Both the position numbers and the translations under genes were made by a program. Below are positions 37,508 through 46,365 of a stretch of 64,000 bases of DNA, piece after piece (the first letter of the stretch is position 1; each line of letters starts with the position of its first letter). The notes beneath the pieces were generated by a model that was not told the DNA's origin, did no database searches, and was given only the letters and a program-made list of their open reading frames with translations. Source of the stretch: Tetragenococcus koreensis (GTDB lineage: Bacteria > Bacillota > Bacilli > Lactobacillales > Enterococcaceae); the NCBI RefSeq assembly GCF_003795145.1, contig NZ_CP027786.1:2604001-2668000 (forward strand). Reading direction: 5' to 3'.

Positions 37508-38407
37508 TTATGAGTGACTATCAAAAATAGATTGTATGGTTTTTAAAAACAATTCAGCTGCTGGAGAGAATACTTGATAATTTTTCCATATGATGTGTAA
37601 TCCTGCCTCTAATTTAGGTTCGAGCGGTCGAAAGGTTAGTTCGTTTTCAGTCATGATATTAATCATTTTATCAAAAGATATGGCGTAACCAAACCCTTCT
37701 CGGACCATTATATAAGGATTGAAACCTAGAGAAAAAGTAGATATTATATTTAATTTTTCGAAAGACTCGCCAAACCACTCCGAAAACTCATTTCTAGATA
37801 AACCTTTTTTACTTGCTTGTCGTGAAATAATTAAGGGAACGTTCATTAAATCTTCCACTGTAATTGAAACTTTTGAGGCTAAGGGGCTATCTTTACGCAT
37901 AACGATACCCCAAGTGTCTTTACTAGGCAAGGTGATATAATTGTATTTTGAAAGATCTACCGGATCAACAACGATTCCAAAATCATCTAATCCTCGATCG
38001 AGTCTATCCATAACATCTTCTGAATTTCCACTAAACAAGTGATAACACATATCAGGATAGTATTTTTGTAAATCAATAGCAGCATGAGCAAAATGTTTAA
38101 ATGCATCTGTCTCCGCACTGCCGATATATACGTCACCTCCAGAGATATCGTCCATTGTTAGAAATTCATTCTTAGTTTTTTCAAACATATCAAGAATATC
38201 TTCTGCTCTTTTGCGAAGAAGCATACCTTCATTCGTAAGTTGTACACTGTAATTACTACGAGTAAATAACTTTTTTCCAAGTTCTTCTTCTAAATCTTTT
38301 AATTGTTTAGAAAGTGTCGGTTGACTAACATGTAAAAACCTAGCTGCGTTTGTCATACTACTTTCTCTAGCAACGGTCAAAAAATATTTTAAAACACGTA
38401 TATCCAT
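37508..38407 (-). CDS. LysR-family transcriptional regulator
   Basis: A 299-aa LysR protein: winged HTH at residues 1-60 (MDIRVLKYFLTVARESSMTN, then FLHVSQPTLSKQLKDLEEEL) and effector domain from about 90. ATG 38407 was chosen with AAGGAG 8 bp upstream. Divergent from the MerR-tail, SDR and aldo/keto reductase genes, so it probably controls them, as is common for LysR genes next to oxidoreductases of lactic acid bacteria. Confidence 0.8.
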   Translation of the reverse strand: MDIRVLKYFLTVARESSMTNAARFLHVSQPTLSKQLKDLEEELGKKLFTRSNYSVQLTNEGMLLRKRAEDILDMFEKTKNEFLTMDDISGGDVYIGSAETDAFKHFAHAAIDLQKYYPDMCYHLFSGNSEDVMDRLDRGLDDFGIVVDPVDLSKYNYITLPSKDTWGIVMRKDSPLASKVSITVEDLMNVPLIISRQASKKGLSRNEFSEWFGESFEKLNIISTFSLGFNPYIMVREGFGYAISFDKMINIMTENELTFRPLEPKLEAGLHIIWKNYQVFSPAAELFLKTIQSIFDSHS

Positions 38408-38547
38408 TGATTTCACTCCTTTGTTTTTATTTTATATAAAATAGTTATTCTTTTCAATAATATCTAGGTATTAGTTATAAGTATTTGAAGATGAAGACAT
38501 CCTCCTTTAATATATACTTATAGAAATAAAAAATATAGACAAGGGGG

Positions 38548-38775
38548 ATGGCTGGAAAAATAGTGGAGCGGAACGAAAAGATCATACAAAATTTAAAGGA
38601 TTCAGGATTTTCATTGATACAAATAGAGAAATTTATGACCCTCTATGAAAACAAAAAAACGAGCCCTCAACGTCATATAATAATAAATCGCAGAAAAGCT
38701 TTATTGGATTCCATTCATCAAATGCAAAAGCAAATTGATTGCCTGGATTACTTGTTATATCGTTTGGAACTTTAA
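38548..38775 (+). CDS. Small helical protein resembling the C-terminal part of MerR regulators
   Basis: A 75-aa protein without a DNA-binding domain. GFSLIQIEKFMTLYENKK followed by RRKALLDSIHQMQKQIDCLD and LLYRLEL resembles the dimerisation coiled coil of MerR-family regulators (ERrxxLxxxxxxLxxxIxxLxxxxxxLxxKI). ATG 38548 follows AAGGGGG; GTG 38563 is an alternative. Divergent from lysR and first of a possible operon with the SDR and aldo/keto reductase. May heterodimerise with a MerR regulator elsewhere (inference). Confidence 0.55.
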   Translation: MAGKIVERNEKIIQNLKDSGFSLIQIEKFMTLYENKKTSPQRHIIINRRKALLDSIHQMQKQIDCLDYLLYRLEL

Positions 38776-38823
38776 GTTCGTGTTTAGTCGTGTATTAATA
38801 ATAAACTATAGGAGGAGAAAATT

Positions 38824-39570
38824 ATGGCAGTAAAGGATAAAGTAGTAATTATTACGGGCGCTTCTTCAGGAATCGGCGAAGCAACAGCTAAGTTATTAGC
38901 TAGTCGAGGCGCGAAATTGGTATTAGGTGCACGTCGTAAGGAAAGATTAAAAGAAATAGCAGAAGCAATCGAAAAAGACGGTGGACAAGCGGTTTACCAA
39001 GAAACAGACGTCACTAAAGTTGAAGATAATCAAAGTTTAGTTGAGTTAGCTAAAACAACTTTTAGTAAAGTAGATGTTATCTTCTTGAATGCTGGATTAA
39101 TGCCAAATTCACCATTATCTGCCTTAAAAAGCGATGAATGGAACCAAATGGTAGATGTCAACATAAAAGGCGTTTTAAATGGTATCGAAGCCATCCTACC
39201 TGAATTTAAAGAACAAAAGTCAGGGCATGTTATTACGACTTCTTCAGTGGCAGGGCTCAAGGCGTATCCAGGTGGTGCTGTCTATGGTGCAACCAAATGG
39301 GCGGTTCGTGATTTAATGGAAGTTTTGCGTATGGAATCTGCACAAGAAGGTAGTAATATCAGAACAGCCACAATTTATCCAGCAGCAATAAAATCTGAAT
39401 TGCTTGAAACAATTACAGATAAAGAAACAGCTGAAGGTGCTAACGCGATGTATGATCAATACCAAATTAGCCCAGATCGGGTTGCTAATGTGGTAGAATT
39501 TGCTATCGACCAACCAGAAGACACGAATGTTAATGAATTTACGATTGGACCAACAGCTCAGCCTTGGTAA
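38824..39570 (+). CDS. Short-chain dehydrogenase/reductase
   Basis: A 248-aa classical SDR (YdfG/SDR_c5-like). Cofactor motif TGASSGIGEATAKLL (about residues 12-26), NAG at about 90, catalytic Ser in TTSSVAGLKAY (about 138-148) and YxxxK in YGATKWAVRDLM (about 153-164). Arg residues at 37-41 (GARRKERL) favour NADP. AGGAGGAG precedes ATG. Substrate unknown. Confidence 0.88.
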   Translation: MAVKDKVVIITGASSGIGEATAKLLASRGAKLVLGARRKERLKEIAEAIEKDGGQAVYQETDVTKVEDNQSLVELAKTTFSKVDVIFLNAGLMPNSPLSALKSDEWNQMVDVNIKGVLNGIEAILPEFKEQKSGHVITTSSVAGLKAYPGGAVYGATKWAVRDLMEVLRMESAQEGSNIRTATIYPAAIKSELLETITDKETAEGANAMYDQYQISPDRVANVVEFAIDQPEDTNVNEFTIGPTAQPW

Positions 39571-39712
39571 GATCAAAATTTGAGAAGTCTTTTATAACCT
39601 AACCCTAATTACGTTATGGAAGGCTTTTTAATTAAAAAGAAAAAAATTTTGATTAGTATAAAATTATTATTGCTACAATGGTGGAAAAAATATTATAGAA
39701 AAGAGGGATTAG

Positions 39713-40549
39713 ATGGGAAAAGTTTCTATTGCCGGAAGAGAAGTAAACCCCATTGGATTAGGTACTTTACATATGGGGGATGACCCAAGTCAATTAAAGC
39801 AAGAGCTAAAGGCTATTCGTACAGGGTTGGATAATGGTGTTCAAGTATTAGATACGGCTGAAATGTATGGTAGCGGGAACTCGGAAAAATTCCTTTCTAA
39901 AGCAATCGAACCCTATAAAAGAGAGGATTTATTTTTAATTTCAAAAGTATTACCCCCCAATGCTTCGAAAAAACAGTTACCTATCAGTTTAGAGAATAGT
40001 CTGAAAAGGTTAAATGTCGACTATTTGGATTTATATTTACTTCACTGGCAAGGTCAAGTTCCTTTAGAAGAAACAGTGGAGGCGTTAGAAAAAGCAAAAA
40101 ATCAAGGGAAAATAAGAGCGTGGGGCGTATCTAATTTAGATACGAATGAATTAAAGAACGTTATTTCACTGCCCGAAGGCAAGGATTGTTCGGCCAATCA
40201 ATTACGGTATAATTTGAGGGATAGAGGAATCGAATATGATTTAATACCAGAAATGAATCAATATAATATCCCTGTCATTGCCTACGCCCCGGTTGATAGA
40301 GGTAAACAGTTGGTAAAGGAAACAGTCATTCAACAAATTGCTGAAAAACATGGTGTAGATGCTTTTCAAATCTTATTGGCATGGACGATTAGGAATGGAA
40401 ATACGATAGCTATTCCTCAATCTAGCAATGAAGCACATGTGTACAACAATATTCAAGCGGCTAACATTAAACTAAGCGAAGATGACTTAAAAAAGATTGA
40501 CAAGCTTTATTCCAAACCTACGTCAAAACAACCATTAGCTTTGTGGTAA
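39713..40549 (+). CDS. Aldo/keto reductase
   Basis: A 278-aa AKR TIM barrel. Catalytic Asp and Tyr in VLDTAEMYGSGNSEKF (about 44-59), Lys in LISKVLPPN (about 78-86), His in YLLHWQGQVP (about 109-118), and NADPH-binding end IAIPQSSNEAHVYNN (about 238-252). AAGAGGG precedes ATG. Closely spaced with the SDR gene, giving a likely shared stress or carbonyl-detoxification role. Confidence 0.88.
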   Translation: MGKVSIAGREVNPIGLGTLHMGDDPSQLKQELKAIRTGLDNGVQVLDTAEMYGSGNSEKFLSKAIEPYKREDLFLISKVLPPNASKKQLPISLENSLKRLNVDYLDLYLLHWQGQVPLEETVEALEKAKNQGKIRAWGVSNLDTNELKNVISLPEGKDCSANQLRYNLRDRGIEYDLIPEMNQYNIPVIAYAPVDRGKQLVKETVIQQIAEKHGVDAFQILLAWTIRNGNTIAIPQSSNEAHVYNNIQAANIKLSEDDLKKIDKLYSKPTSKQPLALW

Positions 40550-40651
40550 AAAAGCTTATTTACAGATACAGTAGCTTCTCGTAAACCACTTCTAAAATAT
40601 ATGATAAAGCCTAGCATAATAAATCGAGTGAATTACATTAGGAACAAATCA

Positions 40652-40697
40652 GTAAAAGCCTTAGAAAATCTAGTTAAAATCTAAGGTTTTTACTTTT
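40652..40697 (+). terminator. Terminator after the aldo/keto reductase
   Basis: GTAAAAGCCTTAGA (40652-40665) pairs with TCTAAGGTTTTTAC (40680-40693), then TTTTTGA. Confidence 0.7.
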
Positions 40698-40800
40698 TGA
40701 GTAAAGCAATTTCTTATGTGCCAAATGTTTAGCCATGATAAGGTCTCCTCTTCCTTAGAATTTATCCATTTCTTTGTTCCAAAAAGGAAGGGCAGGCCAC

Positions 40801-40915
40801 TAAGAAAATAGTGGAATAAAAAGAAAATAATCACATAAGAACGACAAACTGGTGGTATAACTTACAAGTTGTCCCACTAGTTTTTGAGAGTAATGAGATA
40901 ACTTCGATGGATAAT
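40801..40915. repeat. Copy C of the dispersed intergenic hairpin repeat
   Basis: AGTGGAATAAAAAGAAAATA resembles copy B. AAACTGGTGG pairs with CCACTAGTTT, a stem in the same place as in copies A and B but with different bases. No gene in 40550-40997. Confidence 0.4.
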
Positions 40916-40997
40916 GGTCTTTTTAGTGTTTACTTCATCCAGAAAGGTATTTTAATACGTGTTAAAATAATAGTACTAAATACTGGGGGCGCGTCAA

Positions 40998-41231
40998 ATG
41001 GATAAAACCAAGGCTAGAAAACAAGGCAATGCGGTTACAAACACATTACCTAAAAAATTCAATGTTTCTGAAGGACAAGAATTTTATATTACCCAAGAAA
41101 AAGATGGGACAATTTTACTTACTCCTAAAATTGAGGATTATTTTGCTAATGTAGAAAAAGGTGGCTTTGTTGATACCGAAGATGAATTAGCTCAAGGTTT
41201 TGTCACTACTGGAAGTGAGCTAGATAACTAG
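40998..41231 (+). CDS. MazE/PemI-type antitoxin (orphan)
   Basis: A 77-aa AbrB-fold antitoxin: KQGNAVTNTLPKKFNVSEGQ (about residues 8-27) is the DNA-binding swapped-hairpin motif, followed by YITQEKDGTILLTPK and an acidic C-terminal tail (DTEDELAQGF) that would mask a MazF toxin. The toxin gene directly downstream is broken, so the antitoxin is alone. GGGGGCG is a weak ribosome site upstream of ATG. Confidence 0.75.
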   Translation: MDKTKARKQGNAVTNTLPKKFNVSEGQEFYITQEKDGTILLTPKIEDYFANVEKGGFVDTEDELAQGFVTTGSELDN

Positions 41232-41241
41232 TATCAAATAG

Positions 41242-41343
41242 GGAATAATTTATATTGATTATGAACTTCCAAAAGAGAGTGAAATAAAGAAAAGACGACC
41301 TGTTGATGTCATCAGCAACAAAAAATTACGCAAAAAGAGTTAA
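41242..41343 (+). pseudogene. MazF/PemK toxin remnant
   Basis: Reading from 41242, the frame gives GIIYIDYELPKESEIKKRRP then VDVISNKKLRKKS and stop TAA at 41341. This matches the start of MazF/PemK toxins (GDIIWIDFDP...EIKKRRPALVVS). It has no start codon, lacks the last two-thirds of the protein, and begins 10 bp after the antitoxin stop, where the toxin should be. Confidence 0.65.
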
Positions 41344-41432
41344 CAAACGTGGCGCAACATTTTCTTTTAAACTTTAATTTTAATTTTTGAGCCAAATCCA
41401 AGATGAAAACGATAGTAACTATAAAACATGAG
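41344..41432. other. Gene-free stretch
   Basis: No feature seen between the toxin remnant and the following hairpin. Confidence 0.3.
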
Positions 41433-41474
41433 AAAAGGTTGTTGTATCCGAAATTAAGATACAACAACCTTTTT
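41433..41474 (+). terminator. Terminator
   Basis: AAAAGGTTGTTGTAT pairs exactly with ATACAACAACCTTTT, followed by T. Confidence 0.85.
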
Positions 41475-41555
41475 AAATAATATTATCAGTGTTTAATTAT
41501 CAGCGGGATCCATTAGCTGTTTAAAGCCTTGCCAACCCCAATAAATACGAGGCTT

Positions 41556-41831
41556 TTATTTATAAAAATTCAACCCTAAGACTAAAATTCCAAACAATAG
41601 ATATAAGCTATTAATAACTAAGCAGATTTTCATTAGATTATTTTTTTCATCATCTTTACTGTAAGCGGCTAGCGTGAACACACCGCTAAAAATCATAAAC
41701 ACTGCATATGAAATAATGATAGTCTCGGCTTGTGGCTGTTCTAAAGCCCAATCAAACATTCTTAGTGGTAAAATCGTCCAAGGAATAAACATGAATAGTG
41801 TACTCATTGTTGTTATAATCTTATTTTTCAT
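41556..41831 (-). CDS. Small three-span membrane protein of the LanFEG-like module
   Basis: A 91-aa protein with three hydrophobic spans (about 5-25, 37-58 and 68-88). ATG 41831 has AGGAGG 8 bp upstream; the frame extends further but without a ribosome site. It starts 5 bp after the permease stop, so it is the last gene of the ABC operon. No family recognised. The position suggests an accessory immunity protein. Confidence 0.6.
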   Translation of the reverse strand: MKNKIITTMSTLFMFIPWTILPLRMFDWALEQPQAETIIISYAVFMIFSGVFTLAAYSKDDEKNNLMKICLVINSLYLLFGILVLGLNFYK

Positions 41832-41836
41832 CAAAA

Positions 41837-42604
41837 TTACCTCCTTTCTTTTTTCCCGAATTGCACACAAGCGATTCCTAAACAAAGAACAGTAATAAAA
41901 CAAGCCGCTGGAATCCAAGGAATAAAAGTAATATCAAAATTGGGGAAGTTACTGGCTAGTTTTCCGTATCGCGAAGCCACTATGTAATACGGATAACAAA
42001 TAGGATATAAATACCAAACTCTGGTGTTAATCATTAAAACAGAGGGAACAATCGAAGCTAGGCCGATTCCGATGGCAAATATAGGCGTTTGGAAGAATAC
42101 TGAAATCATCCAATAAAAAGCTAGCATGGGAATTGAAGTAACATAAATCAAACTGACTTCTTTTAATACGGCTAATGGCGAGAGTATAAAATTATAATCA
42201 GTCGCTTGTGATGCCAAAAAGACCACCATATAATATATAGCAACGGATAATAAGACCTGAAGAGCCGCAAGGGCTAGAAGCACAACAAATTTGGCTAAAC
42301 TTAAATATTTTGGATTCACTGGTAAAGATAACATCTTTAATATTCCACTATTGGAATGTTCATTTTGATTAATCAGTAGTGTGATAACGATCATACTTGC
42401 AGGATAAATGAACCCAGTCATTGCCAACAGTCCTTGTATGAGAAGGCTGTTTTCAGGTGTAATCCCTGTCTCCATATCAAAATTCATCTCTACGTTAATT
42501 AAAGAGGGGAACCAAAGAACCAGCATTGCCAAAAGTAAAATTGGGATTATTTTTGAGCGTTTAATTTTTTTGAATTCTATACGAATAAAAGAAATTAACT
42601 TCAT
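41837..42604 (-). CDS. ABC-2 type permease, lantibiotic-immunity like
   Basis: A 255-aa integral membrane protein with six spans. It starts IRIEFKKIKRSKIIPILLLA, the charged N-terminus typical of NisE/NukE/CprB-type permeases. Overlaps the next permease by 4 bp. With that permease and the ATPase it forms an exporter that removes antimicrobial peptides from the membrane (family knowledge). Confidence 0.8.
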   Translation of the reverse strand: MKLISFIRIEFKKIKRSKIIPILLLAMLVLWFPSLINVEMNFDMETGITPENSLLIQGLLAMTGFIYPASMIVITLLINQNEHSNSGILKMLSLPVNPKYLSLAKFVVLLALAALQVLLSVAIYYMVVFLASQATDYNFILSPLAVLKEVSLIYVTSIPMLAFYWMISVFFQTPIFAIGIGLASIVPSVLMINTRVWYLYPICYPYYIVASRYGKLASNFPNFDITFIPWIPAACFITVLCLGIACVQFGKKERR

Positions 42605-43317
42605 GCAAAATGCCTCCTCGTTTTTAAGAACAATACTTCTCCAATTGTAATTACTACCACTTCAACTAGCACTGCGATGATTCGTTGGCTATCTTGATTC
42701 GTATGGTGTAGCCGTTGAAAGGCAAGGGCGAAAGGAAAAAGTGATAATGAAAAACTTTTATTGTAAATCATTATTGCTAAAAAGACTGCTGTCACATTAA
42801 TCCCTAATGATACCCATACGCTTTCAAAAAAGGTCGCAACGAGTAGAGCTAAAAGTATGGTAGGTAGAGTCATTAAGAAAAAGAAACCGAAATTTTGAAC
42901 CAGATCTAGCCCGAATCCCTCATATAGCTCAAACCAATAACCTACACCCACAAACATTGCAATCATTTCTAAAATTAAAGGGATAAGCGACAAACAAATC
43001 AGTAGAGATACTTTATTCAAAAAAAGTTGGCTTTCTTTGATTGGTAAAGACTTCATTTTTTGAATAGCGTCGTCTGAAAATTCGAGGGAATATAAAAGGC
43101 AAGCTCCAGATAGGATTAAAAGAACATTTAACATCGCTATCATTTGCCAATTGCTTGAAATTAAAATAGCTAATGGATTGCCTTCCGGGTAAAGGAAATC
43201 CTCTGAGCGCATCATTAAATTTAAAATTGGAATACTTGCTGCTAATATTCCACCAACGGTAAATACTGGAAGTATGCCTGTTCGTTTGATTTTTTTAAAT
43301 TCTAACCAACTAGTCAT
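42601..43317 (-). CDS. ABC-2 type permease, second subunit
   Basis: A 238-aa six-span permease starting WLEFKKIKRTGILPVFTVGG, clearly paralogous to the previous one. Corresponds to NisG/CprC position. Overlaps the ATPase gene by 8 bp. Confidence 0.8.
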   Translation of the reverse strand: MTSWLEFKKIKRTGILPVFTVGGILAASIPILNLMMRSEDFLYPEGNPLAILISSNWQMIAMLNVLLILSGACLLYSLEFSDDAIQKMKSLPIKESQLFLNKVSLLICLSLIPLILEMIAMFVGVGYWFELYEGFGLDLVQNFGFFFLMTLPTILLALLVATFFESVWVSLGINVTAVFLAIMIYNKSFSLSLFPFALAFQRLHHTNQDSQRIIAVLVEVVVITIGEVLFLKTRRHFA

Positions 43318-44068
43318 TACTTAACCCCCTACGATCATTATCCGTACTAATCAAACTAAGAAAGGTTTCCTCAAGATTGCCATTGTTGTGTTTTTCTCTA
43401 CCTGAATTTGCTTTCAATTGTTCGATTGTGCCTTCAAATAAGAGTTGTCCATGATTTAAAATCCCAATTTTATCCGCGACGAGTTCAATTTCTGAAAGTA
43501 AATGGGAGGATACAATAACCGTACAATTTAACTTTTCAGGTAAAGACTGAATCAGTGTTCTAATTTCATGTACACCCACTGGGTCAAGGCCGTTTGTTGG
43601 TTCGTCTAATATCAAGATCGATGGACTTCCAATGAGCGCACTAGCAAGTCCTAATCGTTGTTTCATCCCTAATGAATATTTTTTTGCTTGTCTATTTTTC
43701 CATTTTGTTATTCCCACAGTATTCAGCGCTTTTTCAATGGATGATTTGGGCAAGTCTAATATTTGTTGAATAATTTCTAGATTTTCTTCGCCTGTTAAGT
43801 TTCCATAAAAGGCGGGAGCTTCGATAAGTGATCCTACTGATTTTAAAATTTGATTTCGATCTTGTGGGTAATGCAAATCGTTAATAACAAATGACCCACT
43901 TGTGGGGTTGGTTAATCCTAAAAACATTTTCATTAGAGTGGATTTTCCTGCGCCATTTGGACCAAGTAAGCCGTATACTTTTCCTGTGGGGATTTGTAAA
44001 TTCACTTTAGAAACAGCTGTAAAATCGCTATATGTTTTGGTAATATCTTGAGTTTCGATAATGTTCAT
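43310..44068 (-). CDS. ABC transporter ATP-binding protein (BcrA/NisF-like)
   Basis: A 252-aa ATPase. Walker A GLLGPNGAGKSTLMKMFLGL (about 33-52), signature YSLGMKQRLGLASAL (about 131-145), Walker B ILILDEPTNGLDP (about 150-162), H-loop VSSHLLSE. ATG 44068 has GGAGG 9 bp upstream. First gene of the operon; divergent from the two-component genes, which likely regulate it. Confidence 0.88.
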   Translation of the reverse strand: MNIIETQDITKTYSDFTAVSKVNLQIPTGKVYGLLGPNGAGKSTLMKMFLGLTNPTSGSFVINDLHYPQDRNQILKSVGSLIEAPAFYGNLTGEENLEIIQQILDLPKSSIEKALNTVGITKWKNRQAKKYSLGMKQRLGLASALIGSPSILILDEPTNGLDPVGVHEIRTLIQSLPEKLNCTVIVSSHLLSEIELVADKIGILNHGQLLFEGTIEQLKANSGREKHNNGNLEETFLSLISTDNDRRGLSND

Positions 44069-44216
44069 CAATTGATGCCTCCTTTGTTACTTTCACTTTA
44101 CAATCTCAACCTTACGCCAACCTTCTATGAACCTTAAATCTGCCTTACATTTACTTATATCAATGAAAAAGGGCTAAAAAATAAGCTATAATGTATGTAT
44201 AAAGAAGGTGGAACAG

Positions 44217-44942
44217 GTGAAAAACGATTATATTAAAAAGAAAACCATTTTATTAGTCGATGATGAACCCGAACTCCTAAAGATGGTGGCCTCGATATTG
44301 GAAGAAGAAGGATTTGAAAAAGTTTTTACTGCGGATACGGCGGAACATACGCGAGCTTTAGTAAAAGAAATTCCGCCTGACCTTGCTATTCTCGACGTGA
44401 TGCTTCCTGATGAAGATGGTTTTTCGTTGATGGAAGAATTAAAAAAAGAAGCTGACTTTCCTGTCATTTTTTTAACTGCTCGAGGAGAAGATGAAGATAA
44501 ACTAGCAGGGTTAGGCCTTGGTGCAGACGATTACATTGTCAAACCATTTTTGCCCAAAGAACTTATCTTTCGAATGATTGCCATTCTTCGTAGAACATAT
44601 AAGAAAGAAACACCTTATGTTAATTTAAAAAACTGCCAGATTGATTTTGAACGAGCAGAAGTATTGAATGATGAAAAGCATTTGAGATTAACAGCCAAAG
44701 AGTATGCGTTACTTTATACGCTTTATCGAAATGCAGGCCGCATAGTAACAATAGATGCTTTATGTGAAGCAGTATGGGGACAAAATCCCTTTGGTTATGA
44801 GAATTCATTAATGGCACATATTCGAAGAATTAGACAAAAGATTGAGAAAGATCCATCTAATCCTGAATCCTTAATAACAATTAAAGGGCTAGGATATAAA
44901 TTGATGACTAAGGAGGAGGAGCGGGATGAAAAGCGTTCCTAA
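44217..44942 (+). CDS. OmpR-family response regulator
   Basis: A 241-aa regulator. Receiver: ILLVDDEPELLK (about 10-21), phospho-acceptor Asp in LAILDVMLPDEDGF (about 54-67), FLTARGE and Lys in IVKPF. Winged-helix DNA-binding domain at about 140-235 (AKEYALLYTLYRNAGRIVT, then LMAHIRRIRQKI). GTG 44217 is preferred since GAAGG lies 8 bp upstream; GTG 44208 abuts that site. Overlaps the kinase gene by 17 bp. Confidence 0.88.
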   Translation: MKNDYIKKKTILLVDDEPELLKMVASILEEEGFEKVFTADTAEHTRALVKEIPPDLAILDVMLPDEDGFSLMEELKKEADFPVIFLTARGEDEDKLAGLGLGADDYIVKPFLPKELIFRMIAILRRTYKKETPYVNLKNCQIDFERAEVLNDEKHLRLTAKEYALLYTLYRNAGRIVTIDALCEAVWGQNPFGYENSLMAHIRRIRQKIEKDPSNPESLITIKGLGYKLMTKEEERDEKRS

Positions 44943-46320
44943 ATTAATCGCAAGATTTATAGGGATTTTACTGTTAAGTGTCATTCTTTTGGCTATCATA
45001 AATATTGCGCTTTTGGGTCTAATATTATTTAAACAATTCCCAGATTCTTCTAATAGTGATTCTCCTTATCAATATGCGCAAACGGTTGCAGATAACCTTA
45101 CAAAAACAGGAGATAGCTTTTCTTTAGATGTAAACGATTCTACTACTTTAAAAAAAGAAAATATCTGGGCTGTTTTGATAGATGAGAATAGTAAACAAGT
45201 CATATGGCACACGGAAAACCTCCCAAATAATGTTCCTAACTCTTACACACTTTCTGATATAAGTTCACTTACCTCAGGTTACATTGAAGGTTATCCAACC
45301 TATACTGGAAGTAGTAACGATGGGCTAGTGGTATTGGGCTATCCGAAAAAGAGTTATTGGAAACATACAACGCCAACCTGGAAATACAAATTCATTGCGA
45401 ACCTCCCACAAATTTTTATGATAGCTTTATCCATCAATGTTATCTTGATTCTATTCATTTATCTTTGGTTTACTGGGAAATTGACCAGATCAGTGAATCC
45501 TATTGTTCAAAGTATTAAAGACTTACCAAAAAGTAAACGGGTAAAATTGAATGAAAAGGGTGCACTATCAGAAATAGCTGTAAATATTAATCAAACTTCC
45601 CGAATTTTACAAGATCAGGAAAAGGAACTCAAGAAAAAAGAAGTAGCTAGAGCCGATTGGATTGCAGGTATTTCTCATGATATCCGTACACCACTTTCAA
45701 TGGTCTTGGGTTATACAAGTCAGTTAGAAAATAGCCAAACACTCTCTACTGAAAATAAACAAAAAACGAAGGTTATTCTTAGACAAAGTGAAAAAATACG
45801 AAACTTAGTAGATGATTTAAACCTATCCTCAAAATTAGAATATAGTATGCAGCCGTTAAACACTACACAGGTAAATATGGTCGCCTTAGTTCGTCAGGTG
45901 GTTGTTGATTTTATGAATAATGATATAGAGGATAAATATGCAATTGAATGGCTGACAGAAGAATCGTTATCTTCTTGTATGGTATATGCAGATAAAGATT
46001 TGCTAAAACGGGCAATCACAAATCTTATTCAAAATAGTATTAATCATAATCCAGAGGGTTGTACCATTTACGTTACTGTTCAACAACAATCCGAGCAGTG
46101 CGTGATTCAGGTGGAAGATAACGGTGTTGGAATAACCGATGCTCAACTTGAAAAATTGAATCATTCTCCTCATTATATGATCAGTCGAGATAGCGGTTTA
46201 GAACAAAGGCACGGGTTAGGGTTGTTGATCGTTAAACAAATCGTTGAATCGCACAATGGAAAAATGACTTTAGGGCACAGCCATTATGGTGGGTTATCAG
46301 TTTGTATAAATTTACCTTGA
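44926..46320 (+). CDS. Sensor histidine kinase
   Basis: A 464-aa kinase: TM1 at about 13-36, extracytoplasmic sensor about 37-160, TM2 about 161-182, then HisKA with H-box WIAGISHDIRTPLSMVLGYT (about 244-263) and HATPase (N-box NLIQNSINHNPEG about 364-376, G1 VEDNGVGI, G2 GLEQRHGLGLLIV). AGGAGGAGC precedes the ATG. Co-translated with the regulator. Together with the divergent ABC genes this matches NukRK/CprRK-type peptide-antibiotic sensing systems. Confidence 0.88.
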   Translation: MKSVPKLIARFIGILLLSVILLAIINIALLGLILFKQFPDSSNSDSPYQYAQTVADNLTKTGDSFSLDVNDSTTLKKENIWAVLIDENSKQVIWHTENLPNNVPNSYTLSDISSLTSGYIEGYPTYTGSSNDGLVVLGYPKKSYWKHTTPTWKYKFIANLPQIFMIALSINVILILFIYLWFTGKLTRSVNPIVQSIKDLPKSKRVKLNEKGALSEIAVNINQTSRILQDQEKELKKKEVARADWIAGISHDIRTPLSMVLGYTSQLENSQTLSTENKQKTKVILRQSEKIRNLVDDLNLSSKLEYSMQPLNTTQVNMVALVRQVVVDFMNNDIEDKYAIEWLTEESLSSCMVYADKDLLKRAITNLIQNSINHNPEGCTIYVTVQQQSEQCVIQVEDNGVGITDAQLEKLNHSPHYMISRDSGLEQRHGLGLLIVKQIVESHNGKMTLGHSHYGGLSVCINLP

Positions 46321-46365
46321 TACTGATTTTACAAATATTTTCGTGTCATATTGATGATAATCGCT

